32,395 nucleotides of DNA from Gammaproteobacteria bacterium (GCA_003696905.1 RFHJ01000146.1:1-32395), one strand, 5' to 3'. Positions 16,577 to 23,409 are shown, numbered from the stretch's first letter. The notes: a model not told the origin generated them from the sequence alone. A program made the numbers and translations.

Positions 16577-17278
16577 TCAGTAGATCTGTTTGACATTGCT
16601 GAAGGCCACCGGCCCCAGCCCTTGGAGATTGAGTGTGAGCCCGTCCCTGGCGGAAAGATTCACGGACTCGACGCGGGAAAAAAGCTGGGTCTGCAAATCG
16701 ATCGTCTGGTCACCCTGGACGGCGGAGAGCTGCATTCGATACCTTCCCGGTGGCATATAGGCACCCGTGTCGTCCAGGCCATCCCATTGGAACCGAACAC
16801 TCCCAGCGCCCGCCGGACCCAACGGCATCTCTCTGACGAGCTGGCCGGCCTGGTCATAGACGCGCAGGGTTACCTCGGAGCTGTTGCTGGGCAACTCGAC
16901 CTGCCCTTCAATGGTGCCGCCGGCCGCCAGCTGCCCAACCTCCACGGGCACCAGCACGTTGCGACCGACCAGGCCGCCTGCCTGCAGCGCCTGACCTGAA
17001 GTCAGCGACGCAGAGAGATCCTGGATCTGGTTGTTGAGCTTATCCAGGCCGGTCACCGAGCCGAACTGGGCGATCTGAGCCAGAAAATCGCCGTTCTCCA
17101 TCGGCTTGAAGGGGTCCTGATTGTTCATCTGGGTGACCATCAGCTTGAGGAAGGTCTGCATTCCCAGTTCACTGGGATCGCTGGCCTTCCGAGTCTGTTC
17201 CGCCCGCTTCAAGCCGAGCGAGGCGAACAGGTCATCCTGTGCTTGCAGTGCGTTGGTGGTATTCATATTGCTGTTCAA
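16577..17278 (-). CDS. flgD: Hook-capping (scaffold) protein FlgD
   Basis: The product has 233 residues. The conserved N-terminal segment (40-85) reads MQTFLKLMVTQMNNQDPFKP, MENGDFLAQIAQFGSVTGLD. The C-terminal half has the FlgD tudor/Ig-like pattern: GRNVLVPVEVGQLAAGGTIEG, then VRFQWDGLDDTGAYMPPGRY. It caps the growing hook and is discarded afterwards. Its ATG overlaps the flgC stop by four bases. A second in-frame Met at residue 5 could also be the start. Confidence 0.95.
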   Translation of the reverse strand: MNSNMNTTNALQAQDDLFASLGLKRAEQTRKASDPSELGMQTFLKLMVTQMNNQDPFKPMENGDFLAQIAQFGSVTGLDKLNNQIQDLSASLTSGQALQAGGLVGRNVLVPVEVGQLAAGGTIEGQVELPSNSSEVTLRVYDQAGQLVREMPLGPAGAGSVRFQWDGLDDTGAYMPPGRYRMQLSAVQGDQTIDLQTQLFSRVESVNLSARDGLTLNLQGLGPVAFSNVKQIY

Positions 17279-17688
17279 CGTCCGAGGTTGATGGTCGCCA
17301 TCATCATCTGGCGCGCGGCATTCAGGACCTCCACATTGCTCTGGTAGGCCCGGGAAGCAGAGATCATGTTCGCCATCTCTTCGACCGCGTTGACGTTTGG
17401 TCGGTAGATGTAGCCATCCTTGTCTGCCATGGGATGGTTGGGCGCATATTCGCGCACCAGTGGTGCCTTGCTCTCCACGACCCCGACCATCTCCACGCCT
17501 TCCGCTGGCGCCTCGGGGTTGAACTGGTCGAGCACGGCGCGAAATACCGGCTCGCGGGCCCGGTAGGTCTCTTGCATGCTGCTGGACACCGCATCCACGT
17601 TGGCCAGGTTGGAAGAAACGACGTTGAGGCGCAGATTCTGCGCATTCATCCCGGAACCGGCGATATCGAAGATCTTGAAGCTACTCAT
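17275..17688 (-). CDS. flgC: Proximal rod protein FlgC
   Basis: The 137-residue protein starts MSSFKIFDIAGSGMNAQNLR, then LNVVSSNLANVDAVSSSMQ. YRAREPVFRAVL is characteristic of FlgC, and the C-terminal helix is NVNAVEEMANMISASRAYQS followed by NVEVLNAARQMMMATINLGR. Length equals E. coli FlgC (134) within a few residues. It overlaps flgB and flgD by four bases at either end (ATGA), so the three are translated as a coupled set. It is a rod subunit next to the MS ring. Confidence 0.97.
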   Translation of the reverse strand: MSSFKIFDIAGSGMNAQNLRLNVVSSNLANVDAVSSSMQETYRAREPVFRAVLDQFNPEAPAEGVEMVGVVESKAPLVREYAPNHPMADKDGYIYRPNVNAVEEMANMISASRAYQSNVEVLNAARQMMMATINLGR

Positions 17689-18080
17689 TGGGCAGTCCCC
17701 TTGATGGCGGTCTTCAGGGTACGAATGGTGCCGTCGAGAAAGCGCAGGCTGGCCTGGTATCGCACCGCATTGGCGCTGTACTCCACCTGCTCACGCTCGG
17801 CCTCGACCGTGTTGCCGTCGAGCGAAGGCTGTTGAGGGACTCGGTACTGCACCGCCTGCGCGGGTACCGGCCCCACAGGGGGCGCGACATGACCCGGGCG
17901 CGTCGCAGCCAGCTGGACGGCCGGTTGCATCTGCCCCTGCAGGAGACGCCGGAAGTCGATATCACGCGCCTTGTAACCCGGCGTATCGGCGTTGGCGAGG
18001 TTGGCGGCCAGCAGTTCGGCGCGTCGCGCCCGTATCTGCAAGGCCCGCTCATGGATACCGAATACTGTGTCGAACTTCAT
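17685..18080 (-). CDS. flgB: Proximal rod protein FlgB
   Basis: The product has 131 residues. Its N-terminus is FDTVFGIHERALQIRARRAE, then LLAANLANADTPGYKARDID. A short linker is rich in Pro/Gln (about 60-95). The C-terminal helix is YSANAVRYQASLRFLDGTIR, TLKTAIKGT. It is the first gene of the flgBCDEF unit. GGAGAG sits six bases before the ATG, and the predicted RNA start (about 18106) leaves a short leader of about 26 bases. Confidence 0.96.
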   Translation of the reverse strand: MKFDTVFGIHERALQIRARRAELLAANLANADTPGYKARDIDFRRLLQGQMQPAVQLAATRPGHVAPPVGPVPAQAVQYRVPQQPSLDGNTVEAEREQVEYSANAVRYQASLRFLDGTIRTLKTAIKGTAQ

Positions 18081-18115
18081 GCTGGCTCTCCGACAAACCT
18101 GTCTGCCAGGAAGAG

Positions 18116-18132
18116 AAGCAGTCTTCGTGCCA
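18116..18132 (-). promoter_or_regulatory. Sigma-54 promoter for flgBCDEF
   Basis: On the minus strand TGGCACGAAGACTGCTT has a perfect -24 (TGGCACG) and a CTGCT -12, with GG and GC ten bases apart. Predicted RNA start is near 18106. Further upstream (18185-18221) are repeated GAGCGGCAAA/TTTGCCG motifs that could be activator sites. Confidence 0.75.
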
Positions 18133-18184
18133 GATCATTCGTTCTTTCTTTATCAATCGGTTGCGTGGTCGCTCACGATCTGTC

Positions 18185-18221
18185 GAGCGGCAAACAGGCA
18201 AGGATTTGCCGGAGCGGCAAA
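18185..18221. promoter_or_regulatory. Repeated CGGCAAA/TTTGCCG motifs upstream of flgB
   Basis: GAGCGGCAAA occurs at 18185-18194 and again at 18212-18221 (27-base period), with the inverted TTTGCCG at 18205-18211 between them. They lie 53-89 bases upstream of the -24 element of the flgB promoter, the usual distance for an RpoN activator. Alternatively, the TTTGCCG-CTC-CGGCAAA hairpin could be a weak terminator for cheR, but there is no T-run. Confidence 0.35.
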
Positions 18222-18239
18222 GGGGGGCAATGGCTGAAG

Positions 18240-19064
18240 TCAGATCTTACGATATACCAGGCCGGTACTGTGCCGCTGCATCCGGAACAGATCGGCATGG
18301 TCACTCATCGACTCGGTGGAGCCCAAAAACAGGCCACCCTGCGGAGAAAGTGCGCGATGGAATCGTTTCAGAATGTCGCGCTTGCGCTCCTGCGAGAAGT
18401 AGATCAGGACATTACGGCAGAAAATCACGTCGAAGCGACCCAATCCCTCGAAAGACGACAACAGATTGAAGTGGCGGAAGCGCACGCCACGTCGATATCT
18501 CGGCTGAACCTGGATACAGTCTCCGTCCGCATCGAAGAAACGTTGTCGCTGCTCAGTGGTCAGTCCCCGCCCGGCAGAGATACCGCAATAGCGACCGGCC
18601 TCTGCCTGACTCAAGGCCGAGGACGAGATATCCGTACCCAGAATCTCCCAACTGCGATCGGCGGTGATGGACCCGGCATCACGAGCATCGTGCAGAGCGA
18701 AGGCAATGCTGTAGGGCTCCTGACCGGTGGAGGCAGCGGCCGACCAGATGCGCACCGGTCCCGGCGGCAACTCCCGCATCAACACATCGATCAGGATCTG
18801 ATAATGGGCCGGATCGCGAAACCAGAATGTCTCATTGGTCGTCATCGCATCGACCACCGCTGCCTGCAAGGCCGCGCGGCCACCGAGTCGCAACTCACGC
18901 AACAACCCATCGAAGTCCGCCAGCCCGTGTTCGCGCAACAGGCCAGCGAGACGGCTGACGACAAGATATTCCTTTCCCAGGCCCAGACGAATACCTACCT
19001 GCCTCTCGAGGTAGTCTGCGATGGCCCGATACTGATCAGCGGAGAGTTCCGCTCTCCCAGTCAT
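18240..19064 (-). CDS. cheR: Chemotaxis protein methyltransferase CheR
   Basis: From the ATG at 19064 the product has 274 residues. An N-terminal helical domain (about 1-70) reads SADQYRAIADYLERQVGIRL. The catalytic domain has TTNETFWFRD (75-84), the AdoMet-binding WSAAASTGQEPYS (107-119) and FDVIFCRNVLIYF (about 211-223). The C-terminus LFRMQRHSTGLVYRKI has no added receptor-binding pentapeptide. CheR methylates glutamates of chemoreceptors for adaptation. AGGGAAG precedes this ATG. The frame is also open to a GTG at 19100 that overlaps the cheV stop (GTGA); either is possible. Order cheV-cheR upstream of flgB is common in Pseudomonas and Vibrio relatives. Confidence 0.93.
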   Translation of the reverse strand: MTGRAELSADQYRAIADYLERQVGIRLGLGKEYLVVSRLAGLLREHGLADFDGLLRELRLGGRAALQAAVVDAMTTNETFWFRDPAHYQILIDVLMRELPPGPVRIWSAAASTGQEPYSIAFALHDARDAGSITADRSWEILGTDISSSALSQAEAGRYCGISAGRGLTTEQRQRFFDADGDCIQVQPRYRRGVRFRHFNLLSSFEGLGRFDVIFCRNVLIYFSQERKRDILKRFHRALSPQGGLFLGSTESMSDHADLFRMQRHSTGLVYRKI

Positions 19065-19096
19065 TGACTTCTTCCCTGTGATCGTGGCGTTCCCTT

Positions 19097-20038
19097 TCAC
19101 GCCACTTGTGCGCTTTCCTCGTCGTGCTGCCGCAGATGTTCCTGCACGATCATGGCGAGCGTATCAGGTTCCCACTTGGGCAGAAAGTCGTTGGCCCCCA
19201 CCTTGGCCACCATCGACTTGTTGAACACGCCGCTCAAAGAGGTGTGCAGGATGATGTACAGATCCGCGAGTGAAGGATTTTCTCGAATCTTCTTGGTGAG
19301 AGAATAGCCATCCATACGCGGCATCTCGACATCGGAGATGACCAGCGAAAGGAAGTCGTGCACATTCCTTCCCTCCTCCAACCATCCCAACAACAGTTCC
19401 CAAGCCTCCTGCCCATCCTTGCAGGCGGTGAATTCGACTCCCATCTGCTTCAGCACTCGGGTTACCTGATTACGAGCCACGCTGGAGTCGTCCACCACCA
19501 GTACATGATGGGGGTGGGGATCTGCACGGATTTCGATGATCCCTTCGGACACCTCTTCCTGACCACCGATCACCTCCTTGAGGACCTTCTCCACGTCGAT
19601 GATCTCCACCAGTTCGTCTTCTACCTGGGTCACGGCAGTCATGTAGGTTCCCTCTGCCGCCCCCTTCGGCGGTGGGAGGATGTCCTTCCAGTTCATGTTG
19701 ATGATGCGATCCACCGAATCGACCAGAAAGCCCTGTACCTTTCGGTTGTACTCGGTGATTACCGTGAACTTGTTTTCGTAGTCGTCGAGCGGCGGACCAC
19801 CGATCGCCATGGAGAGATCCATGATGGTGATGGTATTGCCCCGCATGTTGGCAATCCCCTTCACCACCGGATGGGCCTGAGGTACCTTGGTCAGTGGCGG
19901 TGTGTGGATGACTTCCTGCACCTTGAAGACGTTGATGCCGTAACGCTGTCTTCCCCCCAGACGGAACAACAATAGCTCCAGACGATTGTGCCCTGCCAGC
20001 TGGGTGCGCAAATCGACGCCGTCGAGTATTCCGGCCAT
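19097..20038 (-). CDS. cheV: Chemotaxis coupling protein CheV (CheW-receiver fusion)
   Basis: The product has 313 residues. Residues about 18-165 are a CheW-like domain: LLLFRLGGRQRYGINVFKVQ, EVIHTPPLTKVPQAHPVVKG, then NMRGNTITIMDLSMAIGG. Residues about 177-305 are a response-regulator receiver: HHVLVVDDSSVARNQV, Asp236 in VISDVEMPRMDG as the phosphoacceptor, the Thr of ILHTSLSG, and a Lys in the GANDFLPKWEP loop. CheV couples receptors to CheA and can be phosphorylated by it. GGAGAG lies seven bases before the ATG. A FliA-type promoter at 20076-20102 makes it a late flagellar gene. Confidence 0.96.
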   Translation of the reverse strand: MAGILDGVDLRTQLAGHNRLELLLFRLGGRQRYGINVFKVQEVIHTPPLTKVPQAHPVVKGIANMRGNTITIMDLSMAIGGPPLDDYENKFTVITEYNRKVQGFLVDSVDRIINMNWKDILPPPKGAAEGTYMTAVTQVEDELVEIIDVEKVLKEVIGGQEEVSEGIIEIRADPHPHHVLVVDDSSVARNQVTRVLKQMGVEFTACKDGQEAWELLLGWLEEGRNVHDFLSLVISDVEMPRMDGYSLTKKIRENPSLADLYIILHTSLSGVFNKSMVAKVGANDFLPKWEPDTLAMIVQEHLRQHDEESAQVA

Positions 20039-20075
20039 CTCTAACTCTCCATGGTTGTTGCGAAGGTCTCACTGA

Positions 20076-20102
20076 TAGGCGGCGCAGCAAAGAAAAACTT
20101 TA
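20076..20102 (-). promoter_or_regulatory. FliA (sigma-28) promoter for cheV-cheR
   Basis: On the minus strand TAAAGTTT (20102-20095), 11 bases, then GCCGCCTA (20083-20076). The E. coli FliA consensus is TAAAGTTT-N11-GCCGATAA. The -35 is perfect, the spacing exact, and the -10 shares GCCG and most of the rest. Predicted RNA start is near 20068, about 30 bases before cheV. Confidence 0.75.
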
Positions 20103-20138
20103 GACGCCTAGGCGGCTCGACGGGCATTTCGCGGGGAC

Positions 20139-20160
20139 GCGATCTTCGCGCGAAGACCGC
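20139..20160. promoter_or_regulatory. 22-base near-perfect palindrome between cheV and flgA
   Basis: The core TCTTCGCGCGAAGA (20143-20156) is a perfect 14-base palindrome. Flanking GCG/CGC extend it with one mismatched pair. It lies about 92 bases upstream of the -24 element of the flgA sigma-54 promoter and 37 bases upstream of the cheV -35. Position suits an activator or repressor site. No known consensus (for example FleQ) is matched that I can recall. Confidence 0.4.
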
Positions 20161-20251
20161 GATTCTCGAACGGACTTTCGCCCGGTAATGCCTCGGGCTG
20201 TCCGGCCACGATCTTCCGTGGAGCCGTTCTCCTACTGCGACCACCATAGAG

Positions 20252-20268
20252 CCGGCATAAATCTTGCC
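20252..20268 (+). promoter_or_regulatory. Sigma-54 promoter for flgA
   Basis: CCGGCATAAATCTTGCC fits GGCA-N7-TTGC with GG and GC ten bases apart. The first base of TGGCA is C here. Predicted RNA start is near 20279, 22 bases before the flgA ATG. Confidence 0.6.
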
Positions 20269-20300
20269 TGACATCGGGCATCACCAGCGCAGAGGCCACC

Positions 20301-21023
20301 ATGCGACGATTATTTGACACCCGCCCCATTCTGGCGGGCATGCTGTTATCGATAGGCAGCGTCTCGACAGCCGGTTCCGCAACCGACGGACCGTTCGAAT
20401 CGCACGAACGGATACGCGAAACGGCCCGCCAGCACGTGCTGGCGCGGGCCACCGAGTTCCCCGGGAAAATCCAAGTGACCACTTCTCCTCTCGACTCCCG
20501 CCTTCACCTACAGCGTTGCAACCGGCCGCTGGAAAGCTACGATTCGCCAAATGGCCTGCGACCGGGCCGCAACGTCGTTGGCGTGCGCTGTCCTGGCAGC
20601 AAGCCCTGGAAGCTCTACGTCCGCGTGAATATTGCGACCCTCGGACCAGTCGTGGTGGCAGCACGCCCGCTGGCACGAGGTCAGCAGATCTCGGCGGCGG
20701 ACCTGCGCCTGGAGGAACGGGATACCTCTCGTCTGCATCGCGCCTACTTTACCGATCCTCAGGCATTGATCGGTCAGCGGGCCCGGCGCCAGGTCGCTGT
20801 GGGCCGGGTCCTACACCCTGGAATGGTAGAGCGACGCAAGCTGGTACGGCGCGGGGGACTGGTCAGGATCGTCGTGCGCCACGGCGCCCTTCAGGTGAGC
20901 ATGAAAGGCAAGGCCCTGGAAAACGGCTCGCTCGGCGACCAGATACGCGTACGCAATACGGCCTCCGGGAGGGAAATCACGGGCGAGGTGGTCTCTTCAG
21001 GGGTCGTCTCGGTTGGGCAATAA
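20301..21023 (+). CDS. flgA: P-ring assembly chaperone FlgA
   Basis: The 240-residue protein has an N-terminal signal peptide (about 1-27, MRRLFDTRPILAGMLLSIGS). The body has the FlgA pattern: CNRPLESYDSPNGLRPGRNV, VGVRCPGSKPWKLYVRVNI, then the SAF domain (about 118-180) VVVAARPLARGQQISAADL. The C-terminus is GLVRIVVRHGALQVSMKGKAL, then GSLGDQIRVRNTASGREITG. It works in the periplasm as chaperone for FlgI. AGAGG stands six bases before the ATG. It is divergent from cheV and heads the flgA-flgM-flgN run; flgM also has its own promoter. Confidence 0.95.
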   Translation: MRRLFDTRPILAGMLLSIGSVSTAGSATDGPFESHERIRETARQHVLARATEFPGKIQVTTSPLDSRLHLQRCNRPLESYDSPNGLRPGRNVVGVRCPGSKPWKLYVRVNIATLGPVVVAARPLARGQQISAADLRLEERDTSRLHRAYFTDPQALIGQRARRQVAVGRVLHPGMVERRKLVRRGGLVRIVVRHGALQVSMKGKALENGSLGDQIRVRNTASGREITGEVVSSGVVSVGQ

Positions 21024-21096
21024 CGTGATCCACTTCCCGGCAACAGGGCGCAGGGAGGCATTTTCGGAATCCGCTTCACTACTTAGCGCGCCTGGC

Positions 21097-21123
21097 TAAA
21101 GTCCGTCAAATCCTGGACGATAT
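21097..21123 (+). promoter_or_regulatory. FliA (sigma-28) promoter for flgM-flgN
   Basis: TAAAGTCC (21097-21104), 11 bases, then GACGATAT (21116-21123). Against TAAAGTTT-N11-GCCGATAA the match is strong with exact spacing. Predicted RNA start is near 21130, 27 bases before flgM. It allows flgM to be made late, in addition to read-through from flgA. Confidence 0.75.
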
Positions 21124-21156
21124 ACTGGACGACACAGCAAGAAGCAGGTGAGCACT

Positions 21157-21480
21157 ATGAGTATCGAGATCGACACGAGCAGGAATCGCCCTCCCCTGAC
21201 CAGCACCGAAACCGGGCGTTCATCAGGCCTTGGGGAGCAGCCTAGCGACACTGCCGTCACGAGTCACCCATCGGCCTCGCGCGCCGATAGCGCCAGCATC
21301 ACCAGTCGTGCGGCCCAGCTGCAGCGTCTGGAAGCGCAGATCGAAAACCTGCCAATCGTAGACACCCATCGCGTCGATGAGGTGCAGCGTGCTCTGGCCA
21401 CTGGCAGTTACGAGATCCAACCCGCACGGGTGGCCGACAAACTGTTGCGATTCGAGGCCGGCCTCGACAAACCGAGTTGA
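21157..21480 (+). CDS. flgM: Anti-sigma-28 factor FlgM
   Basis: From the ATG at 21157 the product has 107 residues. The first half is Ser/Thr/Pro-rich and probably disordered. The conserved C-terminal part (about 55-104) reads LQRLEAQIENLPIVDTHRVD, EVQRALATGSYEIQPARVAD, KLLRFE, the FlgM motif that binds FliA. FlgM holds FliA inactive until the hook is finished, then leaves through the flagellar export channel. AGGTGA lies about five bases before the ATG. A GTG nine bases upstream is in frame but lies inside this ribosome site. Confidence 0.95.
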   Translation: MSIEIDTSRNRPPLTSTETGRSSGLGEQPSDTAVTSHPSASRADSASITSRAAQLQRLEAQIENLPIVDTHRVDEVQRALATGSYEIQPARVADKLLRFEAGLDKPS

Positions 21481-21485
21481 CCACG

Positions 21486-21965
21486 ATGGACGCCACGACC
21501 CTGAAGGGCCCTTTTCGCGCCACCCTGGAAGCCTCCCTGGCGGAACTGGAGCGACTGAGCGAAATTTTGAAAGCGGAACGAAAGGCATTACTGGGCCCCG
21601 ATGTCTCGGCCCTCGAACAGGTCGTTCTTGAAAAAAACCGCTGCCTGGAAACACTGGAGCACAGCGTCAAGGCCCGAGAACAGATGCTTGCACAGCTGGG
21701 GCTGCCTGGCGGTCTGGGCGGTGCGGAGCAGTTCCTTTCCGCCCACTTTTCCCGAGACGAGTTGCTCGTCCAATGGAAGCGCCTGGTCGAACTCTCGCGT
21801 GAAGTCGCCGAACTGAACGTACATAACGGGAAACTGGCAATGGCCAGTGAGCGCCGGGCACGCGAGGCCTTGAGCATACTCACCGGGCGGCCATTGATCC
21901 CCGAGACCTATTCAGCCAAGAGGGGCTTGACCAATTCCACCGGGATCACCCTCGGCAGGTGCTGA
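21486..21965 (+). CDS. flgN: FlgN-like export chaperone for FlgK and FlgL
   Basis: From the ATG at 21486 the product has 159 residues, all helical. It contains LEASLAELERLSEILKAERK, ALLGPDVSALEQVVLEKNRC, LETLEHSVKAREQML and, near the C-terminus, VAELNVHNGKLAMASERRAR followed by EALSILTG. The DVSALExVxxEKxxxLxxLE and N(x)xNGxLxxxxxxRxxxAL patterns are typical of FlgN. It keeps FlgK and FlgL in an export-ready state in the cytoplasm. An in-frame TTG at 21477 overlaps the flgM stop and could be an alternative start. No strong ribosome site is present, so translation may depend on coupling to flgM. Confidence 0.9.
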   Translation: MDATTLKGPFRATLEASLAELERLSEILKAERKALLGPDVSALEQVVLEKNRCLETLEHSVKAREQMLAQLGLPGGLGGAEQFLSAHFSRDELLVQWKRLVELSREVAELNVHNGKLAMASERRAREALSILTGRPLIPETYSAKRGLTNSTGITLGRC

Positions 21966-21987
21966 ATCCTCTTTCCTCCGCTCGGCC

Positions 21988-22359
21988 TCACTGCGATTCC
22001 GCATCGCCCTGCGCCCTTGCGCCAGGGGGTTGAGGTGAAAGGGCCGGGGGTGCATAGCCTCCCCAATAAGGCACGCCATAGTAATAGGGCGCCCCATACC
22101 CATAGGGGGTGTCGTAACCGTAGCCGTACCAGTCGCTATCGCTCTCTGCATTACCTTGCACATTGCTCCGCGACTTCGCCCGCCCAGAGAATCTGAAGGT
22201 AAAGGTCGCCTCGGCCTGGGCCTCGCCTTCTCCGCTGGCATCACTCTCGCTGCGGTAGTCCCCACCGCCATAGCTGTCGCTGTTACCCCAGCCCCAGAAA
22301 CCCTGGGCCGAGCCATTCAGCAACATTGCCGCCATTGAAACCACGACCATCTTGTTCAT
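21988..22359 (-). CDS. Sulfur-globule-protein-like secreted Gly/Tyr-rich protein
   Basis: The product has 123 residues. A signal peptide (MNKMVVVSMAAMLLNGSAQG) precedes a mature start FWGWGNSDSYGGGDYR. Residues 40-75 are Glu/Ser/Ala-rich with ATFTFRFSGRAKSRSN. Residues 77-103 are a Tyr/Gly/Pro run: YGYGYDTPYGYGAPYYYGVP, YWGGY. A secretory signal, an FWGWG start, an FxFSGR-like middle and a YGYGxPYGYGAPY tail are the layout of sulfur globule proteins (SgpA/B/CV type) that coat stored sulfur in purple and colourless sulfur bacteria. The assignment rests on composition and motif memory, not on alignment. GAGGGG lies seven bases before the ATG. It converges on flgN with 22 bases between stops. 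Confidence 0.6.
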   Translation of the reverse strand: MNKMVVVSMAAMLLNGSAQGFWGWGNSDSYGGGDYRSESDASGEGEAQAEATFTFRFSGRAKSRSNVQGNAESDSDWYGYGYDTPYGYGAPYYYGVPYWGGYAPPALSPQPPGARAQGDAESQ

Positions 22360-22407
22360 CGTCTACCCCTCGAACCAGTTCAGTAGGCGCCCGCGCCGAG
22401 ACCCTAT

Positions 22408-22441
22408 TGATTAAGTTAATCAGGGAATAGTGAAGTAGCAA
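22408..22441 (-). promoter_or_regulatory. Promoter with overlapping palindrome before the sulfur-globule-like gene
   Basis: On the minus strand -35 TTGCTA (22441-22436), 17 bases, -10 TAACTT (22418-22413). The -10 is inside the 15-base palindrome TGATTAAGTTAATCA (22408-22422), flanked by CCC and GGG. The predicted leader is about 47 bases. A repressor or activator binding the palindrome could control access of sigma-70. Confidence 0.45.
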
Positions 22442-22552
22442 GAGGTGAAAACCCTTGACAGGTAGCGTGCGCGCCTTCCCGGCTATCGCGGAAATCCAGG
22501 GCGAGAGAGGCAGTGTGGCGGGCCTTCGCACCAGCGAAGACTTTGGCTGAGA

Positions 22553-22625
22553 TAAAAAAAACGCCTCGTCACGGCGACGGGCGTTCCATCCTCCTCCGGG
22601 CTCGTTCTGTGCAAGTCTCAAGGAT
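22553..22625 (-). ncRNA. Candidate small RNA with own promoter and terminator
   Basis: On the minus strand -35 TTGCGG (22659-22654) is 16 bases from -10 TATACT (22637-22632), so RNA would start near 22625. About 40 bases later comes a terminator: AACGCC-CGTC, loop GCCGT, GACG, bulged A, GGCGTT, then a run of T (22585 down to 22554). The 5' part can pair CCATCC with GGATGG and shows three GGA triplets close together (CGGAGGAGGATGG). It lies between msrQ and the sulfur-globule-like gene, with no convincing reading frame. It matches no RNA family I can name. Confidence 0.4.
22554..22585 (-). terminator. Rho-independent terminator downstream of msrPQ
   Basis: This is a ten-pair stem with one bulged A and a 5-base loop (GCCGT), followed by eight T on the minus strand. 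It would end both read-through from msrPQ and the candidate small RNA. Confidence 0.8.
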
Positions 22626-22776
22626 GGACGAAGTATAACGTGAATCAATATTTCCGCAAGTGAAAGATGGTTGGGCAGCAGGAACAGGGTAGCGTCGTCT
22701 AGCCCAAGCAAGGCGAGGCCTGTCCCGTCTTTCGGTCCATTACGCCAGATGATGGGAACCTGGGGCCGGCAACACA
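22586..22776. other. Gap between msrQ and the terminator
   Basis: Part of the 417-base interval between msrQ and the sulfur-globule-like gene. Apart from the candidate small-RNA promoter (22632-22659) I see no gene; the open minus-strand frame through it is a continuation of an out-of-frame msrQ shadow. Confidence 0.4.
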
Positions 22777-23409
22777 TCAGCCACCGGACATCTCTCCGCG
22801 GCGGGGGGTTCGCCGCTCCTGGAACAGCCAGCGCCAGGGAACACGCAGCAGCATCAACCCGGCAAATACCGCGGCGTACAGCAGCGGATCGCGCAGATCT
22901 GCCTTCACCAGCCATAGATAGTGCACCACTGCCAGCAGGGTGGCGAGGTAGACGAGCTTGTGCAGCTGGCTCCAACGCCGACCCAGGCGGCGCATCGCCC
23001 GACGCGTGGAGGTCAGCGCCAGCGGCACCAGCAACAGCCAGGCAGCGAAGCCCACGGTCACGTAGGGCCGCTTGCCGATGTCCACGACGATATCGCTCCA
23101 TCGCAGTTCCTGGTCGAGCACCAGCCAGGTAGCGAAATGCAGACAGGCATAGAAAAAGGCGAACAGGCCGAGCATGCGGCGCAGCCGCAGCGGCCAGGCC
23201 GCATGCACCAGACGCCGCAACGGCGTCATCGCCAGAGTGACCAGAAGGAGCCGGAGCGCCCAGTCGCCGGTGGTATGGGTGACCGTCTCGAGGGGGTTGG
23301 GCCCCAGGTCGTCCGTCTGGATTCCCCACAGCAGCCTCGCGCAAGGAGCCAGACAGGCAAGGAACAACAGCGGCTTGAGCAGCCGATGGAAAGCGAGATC
23401 ACTGGCCAT
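22777..23409 (-). CDS. msrQ: MsrQ, haem-binding membrane subunit of MsrPQ
   Basis: The 210-residue protein has about six membrane segments of the ferric-reductase-like type: FHRLLKPLLFLACLAPCARL, then THTTGDWALRLLLVTLAMTP. LRRMLGLFAFFYACLHFATWL has a conserved His, and WSQLHKLVYLATLLAVVHYLW has two more. These histidines are the expected haem ligands. MsrQ passes electrons from the inner membrane to periplasmic MsrP, which repairs oxidised methionine. PNPLETVTHTTGDWAL near the N-terminus is a family signature. It begins three bases after the msrP stop. Confidence 0.93.
   Translation of the reverse strand: MASDLAFHRLLKPLLFLACLAPCARLLWGIQTDDLGPNPLETVTHTTGDWALRLLLVTLAMTPLRRLVHAAWPLRLRRMLGLFAFFYACLHFATWLVLDQELRWSDIVVDIGKRPYVTVGFAAWLLLVPLALTSTRRAMRRLGRRWSQLHKLVYLATLLAVVHYLWLVKADLRDPLLYAAVFAGLMLLRVPWRWLFQERRTPRRGEMSGG

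Noticed and set aside
17688-19067. 459-codon plus-strand frame opposite flgB and cheR
   Set aside because: Crosses the flgB promoter region and two coding genes; no recognisable features.
22680-22776. Possible tRNA-like or coding element between msrQ and the terminator
   Set aside because: No cloverleaf could be drawn, and the short minus-strand ATG frame ends after 13 codons.
22283-23344. 353-codon minus-strand frame over msrQ and the following gap
   Set aside because: It overlaps msrQ in another frame, runs through the terminator and the promoter of the sulfur-globule-like gene, and shows no protein-like pattern.
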